Shown here: positions 29,446 through 41,700 of the stretch, one piece after another | Layout: each line of letters begins with the position of its first letter | Position numbering within the stretch: position 1 is the stretch's first letter | Assembly: GCF_017868775.1 (NCBI RefSeq) | Contig: NZ_CP053381.1 | Coordinates: 1,240,001-1,304,000 of the forward strand | Direction of reading: 5' to 3' | Length of the DNA: 64,000 bases | DNA from: Billgrantia sulfidoxydans | Lineage (GTDB): Bacteria; Pseudomonadota; Gammaproteobacteria; Pseudomonadales; Halomonadaceae | Made by a program: the position numbers and the translations under genes | Notes under the pieces: generated by a model | Told to the model about the DNA's origin: nothing | Seen by the model: the letters and a program-made list of their open reading frames with translations, nothing else | Databases searched by the model: none

Positions 29446-31541
29446 GAGGTCATTGACCGGCTTGTTGAGGCCCTGCAGCATCGGGCCCACGCTGACCACC
29501 CGGGCGCTGCGCTGCACCGCCTTGTAGGTGGTGTTGCCGGTGTTGAGGTCGGGAAAGACGAACACCGTGGCACGGCCGGCCACGGGAGAGTCCGGCGCCT
29601 TCTGCCGGCCGACGCTCTCGATGGCGGCGGCGTCGTACTGCAGCGGGCCGTCGATCAAGAGGTCCGGCGCCAGCTCGCGGGCCAGGCGCGTGGCCTGGCG
29701 CACCTTGTCGACGTCGGCGCCGCTGCCCGACTCGCCGGTGGAGTAGCTGATCATCGCCACCCGCGGCTCGATGCCGAAGGCCTGGGCGGAGCGGGCGCTC
29801 TGGATGGCGATCTCGGCCAGTGCCTCGGCATCGGGATCGGGATTGACCGCGCAATCGCCGTAGACCACCACCTGTTCCGGCAGCAGCATGAAGAAGATCG
29901 ACGACACCTGGCGATAGCCGGGGGAGGTCTTGATCAGCTGGAAGGCGGGGCGCACGGTGTTGGCGGTGGTATGGATGGCCCCGGACACCAGCCCGTCGAC
30001 CTCGTCGAGCTGCAGCATCATGGTGCCGAGCACCACGTTGTCCTGCAGCTGGTCCTCCGCGGTCAGCTCATTCACCTTGCCGCGACGGCGTTCCACCATG
30101 GCGGCCACGTAGCGGCTGCGGATCTGCTCGGGGTCGAGGATCTCGAGCCCTTCCGGCAGCTCGATCCCGCGGTTGCGCGCCACCTCCTCGACCTCCTCGC
30201 GACGGGCCAGCAGTACGCAGTGGGCGATGCCGCGACGCTGGCAGATCGCCGCGGCTTCCACGGTGCGAGGCTCGTTGCCCTCGGGCAGGATGATGCGCCG
30301 GCTGGCGCGCTGGGCCAGCTTGACCAGCTGGTGACGAAACGCCGAGGGCGACAGGCGGCGGGTGAAGCCGCGGCTCAGGTGATCCTTGAGCCACTGCAGG
30401 TCCAGGTGGCCGGCGACGAAGCGCGTCACCTGCTCGGCACGCTCCAGGTCGTCCATGGGAATGTCGTTGCCCATGCGGCCCAGGTTCTTGGCCGTGGTGA
30501 AGCTGTCGGTATCCACCGCCAGCACCGGCATGCCGGTCTTCAGCGCCGGCCGGCACATCTCGATCATGTTGTCGTTGGGCATGAAGCCGTTGGTCAGCAG
30601 CACGCCGGCCATGGGCACCCCGTTCATGGTGGCCAGCGCCGAGGCCAGCACGATATCGTCGCGGTCGCCGGAGGTGACGATCAGGCTGCCGGGGCGGAAC
30701 ACGTGCAGGGCGTTGGCGGCGCTGCGGGCACACAGGCTGGTGGAGAGCACCCGCCGGTTGGCGGCGTCGCCCTCGTTGAGGAAGCGCGCGTCGAGGGCTC
30801 GCGCCACGTCGACCACCCGCGGCGCGGTCAGCGCCGGGTTGTAGGGCACCACGCCGATCAGGTGGAAGCGGTCGGTGGCCAGTGCCGGCGAGTGGCGGCG
30901 CAGCTCGGCGAGAAAGGCATCGTCGAGGGCGACACTGCTGGTGCCGGGGGCGAGCGCCGGCTCCTCGGCGCCGGGCAGGTTCTGCATGCGCATCAGGATG
31001 CAGCCCAGGGTGCGCGCCGAGCCCACGCCGCCGAAGGCGCGGGCGTGCATGTCGAGCTGCTCCGCCAGCGCCTCGGGAGCGGCGGCGTCACCGCTGCCGA
31101 CCAGGATGGTGCGTGCGTTGAGCGCATGGGCAAGGTGGGCATTGAGCTGGGTGGCGTAGGTGCCGTGGGCGGTGGGCACCACGCCCTCCACTACGATCAG
31201 GTCCGGTGTGATGCCGTCGTGGCTGCCTGCGACCTCGTCGAACAGCTCGATGACCTCTTCCATCAGCACGTCGAGACGATCCTGACGCAGCAGGCGCTCC
31301 ATGTCGGCCTGGGCGATGGGCGCCGGTGGGCGCAGTCCGAGAGTGCTACCGACCAGCGCCGTGGAGCGGTCGGGACCGGGGCCGTTGAGCTCGTCCTGAC
31401 GGAACGGCTTGAAGAAGCCGGTCTTGAGGCCGATGGTGTCGAGGGCCTGCATCAGGCCGAGGCTGGCCGAAGTCAGGCCGACGCCGACACCGGTCGGCAC
31501 CATCAAAAGAACCTGGGTCTGTGGGCGGGTGTCGTGCGGTG

Positions 31542-31545
<4 letters not shown>
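29371..31545 (-). CDS. pta: phosphate acetyltransferase
   Basis: This 724-residue enzyme interconverts acetyl-CoA and acetyl phosphate. It is the long form: an N-terminal CobB/CobQ-like domain ([20 protein letters not shown]), a central DRTGG domain (about residues 215-330), and the C-terminal PTA_PTB catalytic domain from about residue 390, with [26 protein letters not shown] and [13 protein letters not shown]. Its start overlaps the ackA stop by ATGA, so ackA-pta form an operon. The terminal 75 bases overlap the end of thiO on the other strand. Confidence 0.96.
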
Positions 31546-32720
<1,175 letters not shown>

Positions 32721-32763
32721 CGGGGCTCCGCATGAGATGGGTGTAGAGGCAGGATAGACGTAA

Positions 32764-32836
32764 GACTTTAGTCTATCATCCAGGTGGTGTCCGCGGTGCT
32801 GCTTCAGGTCAAGGCGGCCTTTATTAGTCGTCTATC
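32764..32836. repeat. repeated TTAGTC/TCTATC motifs in the ackA-EamA divergent promoter
   Basis: The inverted repeat AGACT-TT-AGTCT spans 32764-32775. TTAGTCTATC at 32768-32777 recurs with three extra bases as TTAGTC-GTCTATC at 32824-32836. The 47-base gap between the two copies puts them at about 4.5 helical turns, as expected for a dimeric regulator binding twice, but no consensus is known to me. Confidence 0.4.
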
Positions 32837-32880
32837 GAAAATGCTGGCATGCTGACGGCTCCCGACCGCAGGAAACCGCC

Positions 32881-33810
32881 ATGTCGACTGACACCGCGGC
32901 GCTTGGCAGCGCATCGCTGCTGCCGCGCCATCTCGCCGTATTACTGCTGGCCACCGTTGCCACCCTGTTCGCCGGTAATCATGTCGCGGCCCGCCTGGCC
33001 TTCGACGAGGGCACCGGGCTGCTGCTCGCCGTGCTGGTGCGCTCGGCCGCGGCGCTCGTCGTGCTGATGGCGCTCTTCCTGTGGCAGGGCAAGCGCCTGG
33101 CGCTTCCGGCCGGCTCGCGCCCCTGGCAGCTGCTGGCGGGGCTGATGGTCGCGATTCAGAGCCTGTGTCTCTATTCGGCGGTGGCGCGGATCCCGGTCGT
33201 CGTGGCGCTGTTGTTGATGAACACCTTTCCCATTCAGCTGGCTTTGATCACCTGGGCGCTGGGCGGGCCGCGCCCGACACTGCGCGCGGCGCTGATCATG
33301 GCGGCGATCCTGGTGGGCCTGGTGGTGGTGCTCGACGTCCCGACCTGGCTGGCGAGCCCCGCGACGCTCGGGCCGGCGTGGCTGCCCGGCGTGGCGTTCG
33401 GGCTGGGGGCGGCCACGGCCTTTTCGGTCGCTCTGTGGGTCACCGAACATCACCTGGGCCAGGTGGGCAGTACCCTGCGCAGCCTGCTGACCATGCTCAC
33501 GGTATTCGTCGTGATGCTCGTAGCCGGCACTCTGCAACTGGTACCGGGCGGCATGGCGCTGCCCGGCAGCGGCAGCGGCTGGGCAGCGCTGGTGGCACTG
33601 GCGCTACTCTACAGCGTGGCTTTTTCGGTGCTGTTCATCAGCGTGCCGCGGCTGGAGATGGCGCGCAACGCGCCGGTAATGAACGTCGAACCGGTCGCTT
33701 CGCTGCTGCTGGGCTACCTGGTGCTGGGGCAGATGCTGTCGGTCACGCAGCTGGTCGGCGGGGCCATCGTGCTGGGGGGTATCGTGGTGCTCAGCCTGTC
33801 GCCGCGCTGA
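32881..33810 (+). CDS. EamA/DMT-family transporter
   Basis: This 309-residue inner-membrane protein has about ten hydrophobic helices in two EamA repeats. The first includes LFAGNHVAARLAF, the family's substrate-pathway motif, and the second ends with VEPVASLLLGYLVLGQMLSVTQLVGGAIVLGGIVVL. Such proteins export or import small metabolites such as amino acids and nucleotides; the substrate is unknown. The gene is divergent from ackA and may share its control region. Confidence 0.87.
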   Translation: MSTDTAALGSASLLPRHLAVLLLATVATLFAGNHVAARLAFDEGTGLLLAVLVRSAAALVVLMALFLWQGKRLALPAGSRPWQLLAGLMVAIQSLCLYSAVARIPVVVALLLMNTFPIQLALITWALGGPRPTLRAALIMAAILVGLVVVLDVPTWLASPATLGPAWLPGVAFGLGAATAFSVALWVTEHHLGQVGSTLRSLLTMLTVFVVMLVAGTLQLVPGGMALPGSGSGWAALVALALLYSVAFSVLFISVPRLEMARNAPVMNVEPVASLLLGYLVLGQMLSVTQLVGGAIVLGGIVVLSLSPR

Positions 33811-33829
33811 GTCAGCGTCGGCGCCGAGC

Positions 33830-33875
33830 CTGGTACGGGACGATTCGTCTTGCGCGTATCCCGACTCTGTACCAG
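33830..33875. repeat. inverted repeat before the outer-membrane barrel gene
   Basis: CTGGTAC-GGGA at 33830-33840 pairs with TCCC (33859-33862) and GTACCAG (33869-33875), leaving a six-base bulge. It may be a terminator for the EamA gene or an mRNA structure ahead of the barrel gene. Confidence 0.35.
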
Positions 33876-33922
33876 ACTTGGAGTCGGTGTATGGAAACAC
33901 TGTTTCTTAATGGAGGTACGAT

Positions 33923-34426
33923 ATGAGACTGCTTGCCGTTTCCACCGCTGCGCTGCTCACCGCGGCCTTCGCTTCCTCGGCCCAGGCCCAGCAGTATCAG
34001 ATGCCGATGTACCCCCGCGCCTATGCCGGCGCCGATGCCATGTTCTGGGAGCTCGACCCCGAGCAGGGCTCTTCGGCCGACTCCGTGGGCCTGCGCCTCA
34101 ACGGCGGCGCGCAGTTCAACGACTACTTCGGCGCCGAGGCCCACCTGGGCACCGGCGGCTCCGAAGGCTCGACCGAACTGGATTATCTGGTGGGCGCCTA
34201 TGCCAAGGGTATCCTGCCGGTTTCCCAGGAGTTTCGCCTCTACGGCCTGGCGGGCTTCACCGAGGTGGACTTCGATGCCGACCGCGAGAGCGGTTTCTCC
34301 TACGGTGGTGGCGCCGAGTTCGACATAGCGCCCAACCTGGCCGTCGGCGCCGACTACATGCGCTACCTGGACAAGTCCGACTACACCTTCGACGCCGCCA
34401 GCGTCGGGGTTCGCTATCGCTTCTGA
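33923..34426 (+). CDS. small outer-membrane beta-barrel protein
   Basis: This 167-residue protein has a Sec signal peptide cut after SSAQA (mature start QQYQM). Alternating beta strands rich in Tyr, Gly and Asp follow, ending in GVRYRF with the terminal Phe needed for outer-membrane insertion. It resembles opacity/OmpA-type eight-stranded barrels (porin family). Many acidic residues fit a salt-adapted cell surface. TGGAGG lies before the ATG. Its function is unknown. Confidence 0.85.
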   Translation: MRLLAVSTAALLTAAFASSAQAQQYQMPMYPRAYAGADAMFWELDPEQGSSADSVGLRLNGGAQFNDYFGAEAHLGTGGSEGSTELDYLVGAYAKGILPVSQEFRLYGLAGFTEVDFDADRESGFSYGGGAEFDIAPNLAVGADYMRYLDKSDYTFDAASVGVRYRF

Positions 34427-34451
34427 GGCGCCTGCCGTAACGTCCCGACCA

Positions 34452-34477
34452 GCCCCCGTGGCCGATGCCATGGGGGC
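34452..34477 (+). terminator. terminator of the barrel gene
   Basis: An 11-base-pair stem (one G-T pair) with loop CGAT begins 26 bases after the stop and is followed by GTCTTCGT, a weak T run. It precedes the convergent DUF1887 gene. Confidence 0.65.
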
Positions 34478-34487
34478 GTCTTCGTCG

Positions 34488-35750
34488 TTAGCGGCTCGAT
34501 GCGCTTCCCGGCCACCTTCCCTGCTCCTTCCAGCCTGCCAGCAGGTCGGGGAGATGCTTGAGCTCCCGGTTTTCGACGACTTCGACCTGCAGGCCCTGCA
34601 GGCGCTGCAGCTCGGTGAGCCGCTGCCGGGAGGTATCGAACTCACCGCAGGCCAGCAGCACCCGGGTGGCGGCAAGCCCTGCCGAATGGTTGAGCATGCC
34701 GTGCAACCGCTTCAGACCCTGCTCGACACAGGTTCTGGTCCCGGGCCGGGCGATGAGGGATTCGATGAACAGCAACTGGTTGCGTTCCACGGCCAGGCAG
34801 TCCGATACCACGGGTTCGCCGTTGTGCTGGCCGCTCAGGTCGAGAATGTGGGCCTCGCTGCAGACGCGCGACAGCCCGGCCTCCCGGGCGCTGAGCCAGG
34901 TATACTCCGTCAGCCAGCCCCCGCCCAGGTAGCGTCCAGCCTCCACGGAATCGATGTCGACGACCTCCGGCGCGTCGCTTGACCAGCGCAGCAGGCCGGC
35001 CTCATGCAGGGCCTTCAGCGCATCGGTGGCGGGAAAGTTCGGCGCGGCCTTGAGCCATTGCCGCTCGGCGCCGGGCCGGAGCCGGGCCCCCGATTGTCGG
35101 TTGACGCTCTCCAGCACGCCTCCCTCGCCGTGGACCATGTCGTGCAGTTCACCGAGCAGGACGGCCAGGCGATCGGCATGGTGGGCGAGATAGCGGGTGA
35201 GAGACTTGCGCTGGGCGCAGGCCTGGCGCCAGTCGTCGCTGTCGGAGAGTGCCCGGACACGCTTGCGGCCGTTGGCCTGCAGGTAACGGTCGACGTCCAG
35301 CACCGGCTCGATGGCCATGACCTCGGGAGCGGAGTCCGGGCCGTCACAGGCCATGCGGTAGAGCGCACCGGCCTGAATGTCCACGTATAGCCAGTCGGCG
35401 GAACAGCGCCGCATGGCCTGCTGGAACAGCAGGGCGATGAGCGTGCTGCAGCCGCCGGCATCCAGGGTCACCGAGAGGGTGGGCGTGTCGAACTGCTGGC
35501 GATACAGGGTCTCGGCCAGTTCGTCGGCATAGCGGGCACAGCGATCGGGTTCGTCGGCGGGAAGTCTGGGGTGTGTCTCGATCGCGGTGCCGGGGGGCAG
35601 CTCGTGACGCAGCAGGATCGCCAGCCGCTCGGTCGCCTGGGGGGGGGATTGGCAGGGTATCAGCACGATCCGCTGTGGGCGCAACTGCAGAATGGGAATG
35701 AGGCTTACCTCGGGGCGCTCGGTCACCAGCGCGACGTGCAGGTGTGACAT
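34488..35750 (-). CDS. DUF1887 protein: CARF-like domain plus PD-(D/E)XK-type nuclease fold (Card1/VC1899-like)
   Basis: This 420-residue protein resembles the DUF1887 family of Vibrio VC1899 and Card1, in which a CARF domain senses cyclic oligoadenylate and a nuclease domain then cuts nucleic acid. The N-terminal Rossmann-like part starts HVALVTERPEVSLIPIL and has VTLDAGGCSTLIALLF at 94-109, where CARF proteins usually read N-x-T-GGTK. The C-terminal part has GGWLTEYTW at 277-285 and a possible active site D317 (VSDCLA) with E330 (LLFIESL). The expected lysine two residues after the Glu is Leu332. No cas gene or CRISPR array is present here. Family assignment is fairly secure; activity is doubtful. 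Confidence 0.72.
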   Translation of the reverse strand: MSHLHVALVTERPEVSLIPILQLRPQRIVLIPCQSPPQATERLAILLRHELPPGTAIETHPRLPADEPDRCARYADELAETLYRQQFDTPTLSVTLDAGGCSTLIALLFQQAMRRCSADWLYVDIQAGALYRMACDGPDSAPEVMAIEPVLDVDRYLQANGRKRVRALSDSDDWRQACAQRKSLTRYLAHHADRLAVLLGELHDMVHGEGGVLESVNRQSGARLRPGAERQWLKAAPNFPATDALKALHEAGLLRWSSDAPEVVDIDSVEAGRYLGGGWLTEYTWLSAREAGLSRVCSEAHILDLSGQHNGEPVVSDCLAVERNQLLFIESLIARPGTRTCVEQGLKRLHGMLNHSAGLAATRVLLACGEFDTSRQRLTELQRLQGLQVEVVENRELKHLPDLLAGWKEQGRWPGSASSR

Positions 35751-35829
35751 GGGCTCGCTCCCTCCGCACTTCTCCTTGCATATTTCTACAGGCTACATCC
35801 GAGCGCTCCATGCTGTCGCCTGTGGCGAC

Positions 35830-35859
35830 AAAAAAACACGCCGGCGCTTGGCCGGCGTG
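35830..35859 (-). terminator. terminator of the thiC-tenA operon
   Basis: Perfect 9-base arms (CACGCCGGC / GCCGGCGTG) around a five-base loop are followed, reading leftwards, by seven T. This is a textbook rho-independent terminator 27 bases past the thiC stop. Confidence 0.92.
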
Positions 35860-35885
35860 ATCGTCTTGCGACAAGGTCGCGGTGC

Positions 35886-37778
<1,893 letters not shown>

Positions 37779-37814
37779 TTAGGATCCTTGATGGTTGTTG
37801 TCGGTCAGGGGGCG

Positions 37815-38483
37815 TCAGAGGCTGTGGTCGAGCCCCATCTGCCAGAAATCGATCTCGAGCCGGGTGGCATCGCGGAACACCTCGGCCAGCTCGGCGAAGC
37901 GCGCCGGGGTGACGTCGGCCAGGCGGGCGTCGAGCCACTCGAGCTCGGCACGCATGGCGACCTGGAAGTCGTCGCTTGCGTACATGGCGATCCAGGCGTC
38001 ATAGGGATTGGCGTCGCCGCGCACGGTATCCGGCTGGGCGTTCAGCCAGTTGGCGATCTCGCCGTAGCCCACCAGGCAGGGGGCCAGCGCCACGTGGAGG
38101 TCGAGCAGGTCGCCACGGTTGCCGGTATCGAGTACGTAGCGGGTATAGGCCAGGGTGGCCCTGGCCTCGGGCAGCGCGGCCAGCTCCGCCTCGGTGATGC
38201 CCCACTCGCGGCAGTAGCCCACGTGGAGCTCGAGCTCCACGTCGAGAATCGCCTTGAGCCCCTCATGGGCCTGGCGCAGATCACTCAGGGTGCGGCTCTT
38301 GTAGGCGGCCAGGGCGTAGGCGCGGGCGAAGTGGATCAGGAACAGGTAGTCCTGCTGCAGGTAGTGGCGAAAGGCGCCTTCGTCGAGGGTGCCGCTGCCC
38401 AGCCGGCGCACGAAGCCGTGCTCGATGTAGGCGCGCCAGTCGTCGTGGCAGGCGTCGGTCAGGTCGGTAAAGCGATAGCCCAT
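37815..38483 (-). CDS. tenA: TenA: aminopyrimidine aminohydrolase (thiaminase II)
   Basis: This 222-residue helical protein salvages pyrimidine from degraded thiamine. The catalytic cysteine C136 (LAPCLVGYGEI) and active-site D45 (LQQDYLFL) are present, as is the C-terminal acid in LEIDFW. It is the Cys-containing class that hydrolyses amino-HMP. It is first in the riboswitch-controlled operon, 39 bases ahead of thiC. Confidence 0.94.
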   Translation of the reverse strand: MGYRFTDLTDACHDDWRAYIEHGFVRRLGSGTLDEGAFRHYLQQDYLFLIHFARAYALAAYKSRTLSDLRQAHEGLKAILDVELELHVGYCREWGITEAELAALPEARATLAYTRYVLDTGNRGDLLDLHVALAPCLVGYGEIANWLNAQPDTVRGDANPYDAWIAMYASDDFQVAMRAELEWLDARLADVTPARFAELAEVFRDATRLEIDFWQMGLDHSL

Positions 38484-38576
38484 CTGGCCTCCGGTGTGAA
38501 AGGATCCGGAGTGCGGGCGAAGGGGAGAAGAGTGGGACAGGGCTGAGAAGGGAATACTGGCGCCCTGGTCACCGCT

Positions 38577-38692
38577 TGATTCCTACGCCGGTACGAGCCG
38601 GATCAGGTTCAACGGGCCCCGCCGTGACGACACTCTGATTCAGAATATCGTATGGCGATCTCAGCCGGTTCCACCGGCACCCCGTCAAGCGT
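38577..38692 (-). promoter_or_regulatory. TPP riboswitch (THI element)
   Basis: Reading leftwards, the leader has the conserved TPP aptamer pieces in order: GGGGTGC, a short hairpin, GGCTGAGA (38661-38669 region), and then GAACCTGATC-CGG with the closing ACCGGCGTAGGAA at 38581-38620. The aptamer lies about 95 bases before the tenA start. The following stretch (38484-38576) should hold the expression platform, probably hiding the tenA ribosome site when TPP is bound. It explains thiamine-dependent control of tenA and thiC. Confidence 0.95.
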
Positions 38693-38699
38693 TGTGGCC

Positions 38700-38727
38700 A
38701 GTCTAGCAGGTCGTTGGCCGCTTTCCA
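38700..38727 (-). promoter_or_regulatory. sigma-70 promoter of the thi operon
   Basis: On the minus strand TGGAAA (38722-38727), a 16-base spacer, then TAGACT (38700-38705) each match 4 of 6 consensus positions. They place the transcript start near 38693, just where the riboswitch begins. The box is only 20 bases past the stop of the AsmA-like gene. Confidence 0.5.
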
Positions 38728-38746
38728 GCCATACGTACCCCTTGGC

Positions 38747-41700
38747 TCATTCGGTCGGCACCTCCAGGCGTTCGAACCAGGTCTCGCTATCGGGCAGCGT
38801 CAGCTCGCTGGCGGGTTGGCCGCCGGCATACCACGACCGGGCGTTGCGCAACTGCCAGCGGCGGCGTTCGCCATCCAGTTCGATGCCCAGCCGCAGCGGC
38901 CCATAGCGGGCAAAGGCGCGGCCAGCCAGATGCGAGTCGCGCAGGGCGAGGTTGGCCAGCAGCTCCAGACGCTCGCCGGCCTGCACGGCGATGTTCTCCA
39001 CTCGGACGGTATCGTCGTTCAGCATCACTCTCGCCTCGCCGTGCACCTCGCCCAGCGTCAGGCGTTCGCGCAGCCAGCGCCGCTCCCGGGCGGCATCGAC
39101 GAGCAGGCGGACCAGCAAGCCGCTGTCGCGCATGGCCAGGTCGAGCCGGGCGTCGAGGGCCAACGGTGTTTCCCAGCGCATGTTGCCTTCGGGCACGTCG
39201 AGCCGGGCCCACCAGCCACGGGTGAGGTTGCCGCCGTCATCGGTCAGGTGCACGTTCTCGAGGCCCAGTCGAGAGCCGGAGATATCGAAGGTGAGGGTCT
39301 CCAGGTCGCCATCGGCGAGGCGGGTTGCCAGGTGCAGTTCGCCTTCGAGAATCTGGTCATGTAGCGCGAGGCGGGCCTGGGGCGCCCGCAGTTCCAGGTG
39401 GCCGGCGGCGCTCATGCCATCCAGGTGCAGTTGGGCGGCGAGGCGTGCTTGGCCTTCGATCAGGCTGATGCCACCACCCTCCGGCAGGTAGGCGTTGAAG
39501 GCCGCGAGGTCTGGCGCCACCACGTGGGGCATGTCGATGTGCGTGCTCAGTTGGCGAAGGCCCTCGGGCAGCCCGAAGTGGCGCGCCCGGCTGCGAAGCT
39601 CCAGCAGGCGCCCTTCGATCAGCGCACCCTCGGTCTCCTGGCGGCGCAGGCCGAAGCGGGGCAGGCTGAGATGCAGCGTGGCGCCGGGATCGGTGACCTC
39701 CAACTCGAGCGAGCCGTCGCCGAAGGCCTCGTAGTGCAGGAAACGGGCGGCGAGTCGGTCGGAGTGGGCCTCGAGCCGGCTACCGGATGAGGGCATCCCC
39801 TCGGCAAAATGGAGGTCGGCGCGCAACCTGCCGCTGCCCTGCACCGACAGGCCTTGCTCCTCGGGCAGGAGAGCATTGAGGAAACCGAGTCGGTCGAGCA
39901 GGCCGTCCAGCCGCAGCGTGCCGGCCAGCGGCCTGCGGTGTGCTTCGCGCCCGGGCCAGTCGAGGCCGCCTCGCAGGCGTGCCTGGCGGGCCACCAGCAG
40001 GGTGCGCAGTGTCTCGCCGTCGTTCGCCGAGGCGATCATTTCCACCCGGCTGCCGGAGAAGTCCAGCAACTGGCGGGCCGGGTCGAGATCGCGCAATGCC
40101 AGGGTGGCGTCCAATGCACCTCGGAACGATGTTCCCCGCAGACGACCATGAATGGCATCGCCCGCCAGGCTGATGCGCCCCCGCCCACGTGCCTCCTCTA
40201 GTGTGAGAGATCCGTCGCTGCTGGCCTGGCCGCCGTCCAGCTGCAGCGGCACGCCCTCCGGTAGATAGGCGTTGAGTACGCTCGCATCGGGGATGCGGGC
40301 GTCGTGCCAAGTCACTCGCGCCGTGGGGGAGTGAGCGATCCTCTGCGTGATCGGAAGCGTGGCAGTCAGCGCCAGGTGATCGGCCTGGAAGAGCCGACGA
40401 GCATCGCTCAAGCGGGTGAGGTCCACATCGTTGACGGCGAGGTCGTCGCTCGCCTCGGGATGGGGCTCGCCGGCTTGCACAGCGATGAGAAGCTCCCCCT
40501 CGCCGCGAGCGTGGTGGCCGAGGAAGCGAGCGCCGAGCGCTTCGGAACGTACCTCCAGTCGACTCCCTTCCTGCGGCTGCCCGTGGCGCACGTGCAGCGT
40601 GCCAGAAAGCCGGCCGCCTCCCTCCAGCCCGAGGTCGAGCCCGTCGAACAGTTCGGTCAGGATAGGGTCGAGCACGCCGAGATTGGCAAGGCGACCGTGC
40701 AGGGCCAGTTCCGCCGACCAGGACGGATCGCCCTTGAGCAGGCTACCGCCGTTCAGCGCTCTCCATGCCTGTGGCGCGCGAACGCGAGCGGTGGGCAGCG
40801 CCAGCGTCGTGGTGAGCGGCTGCACCTCGCCCGGGGCGGCGGCCTCCAGGTCGAGGCGGGTACCCGAGACATTTACCACGCCACGGGTCACGTCGAGTTC
40901 GGCGATGGGCAGGTGCAGGTCGAGCCGTCCTCTCAGCGGCTGCTCGCCGAGACGCAGGGCGATGCGGTCGCCGCTCAGATCGAAGCTGCCGGAGAGGCGT
41001 TCGGCGTCGTAGGCGAGCCCGCCCTGCAGCCTTGCCGAGCCGCCCTTCAGCTCGAGCGGTACCGGTGGCGGGAGATAGTGATCGAAGGCGGCGATGTCCG
41101 GCGCTTCAGCGTCGTGCCAGCGTAGTTCGGCATGCTGGAGCTCGTCCGGCGGCGCATGCAGGTGCAGCCCGGCAGTCTCGAGCGTTAGCCGGAAACCCTC
41201 GCCGTTCAGCAGGGCAGGCCGAGAAGCGGCGCCGGGCGTGGCATCGCGCATGGTGATGGCGCCGAGGGCAAGGGCGAGACGGGCGTGCTCTTCGACGTTG
41301 ACTTCCACTGTGCCACTGCCGTCGACCCGGTAACGAGTGCCACCCTCGAGCCAGCGCCGCTCGTCGAGCTGGACGGAAAGGCGAGGGGAGTCCAGGCGCA
41401 GGCGGCTGCCCGGCTGCACCTCGCCGTTCACGACGGTCAGTTCGACTTCGAGAACACCGTGGCCGCCGATCTGTAGCCAGCCCAGGTCGGCGAGGTAGGG
41501 GTTGAAGAGGTCGTAGGCGTCGCTTCGGCCGGCCAGGTCAAGGGAGCCGGAGATGAAGCGCGCCGCCTGGCTACCGGCATGGTCCTTCAACGCCAGCGGG
41601 GCGAGTTCGAGGTCGGCGTCAAGCGCCACGCTCTCCACCAGTGGCGTATCGTCCTGAAAGATGGTGGCTCGTTCCCACTGCCCTGCCATGGCTTTCGCGG

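Noticed and set aside
34488..35750. A CRISPR array or cas genes near the CARF protein
   Set aside because: I looked for regularly spaced repeats and Cas-like proteins on both sides and across the window and saw none.
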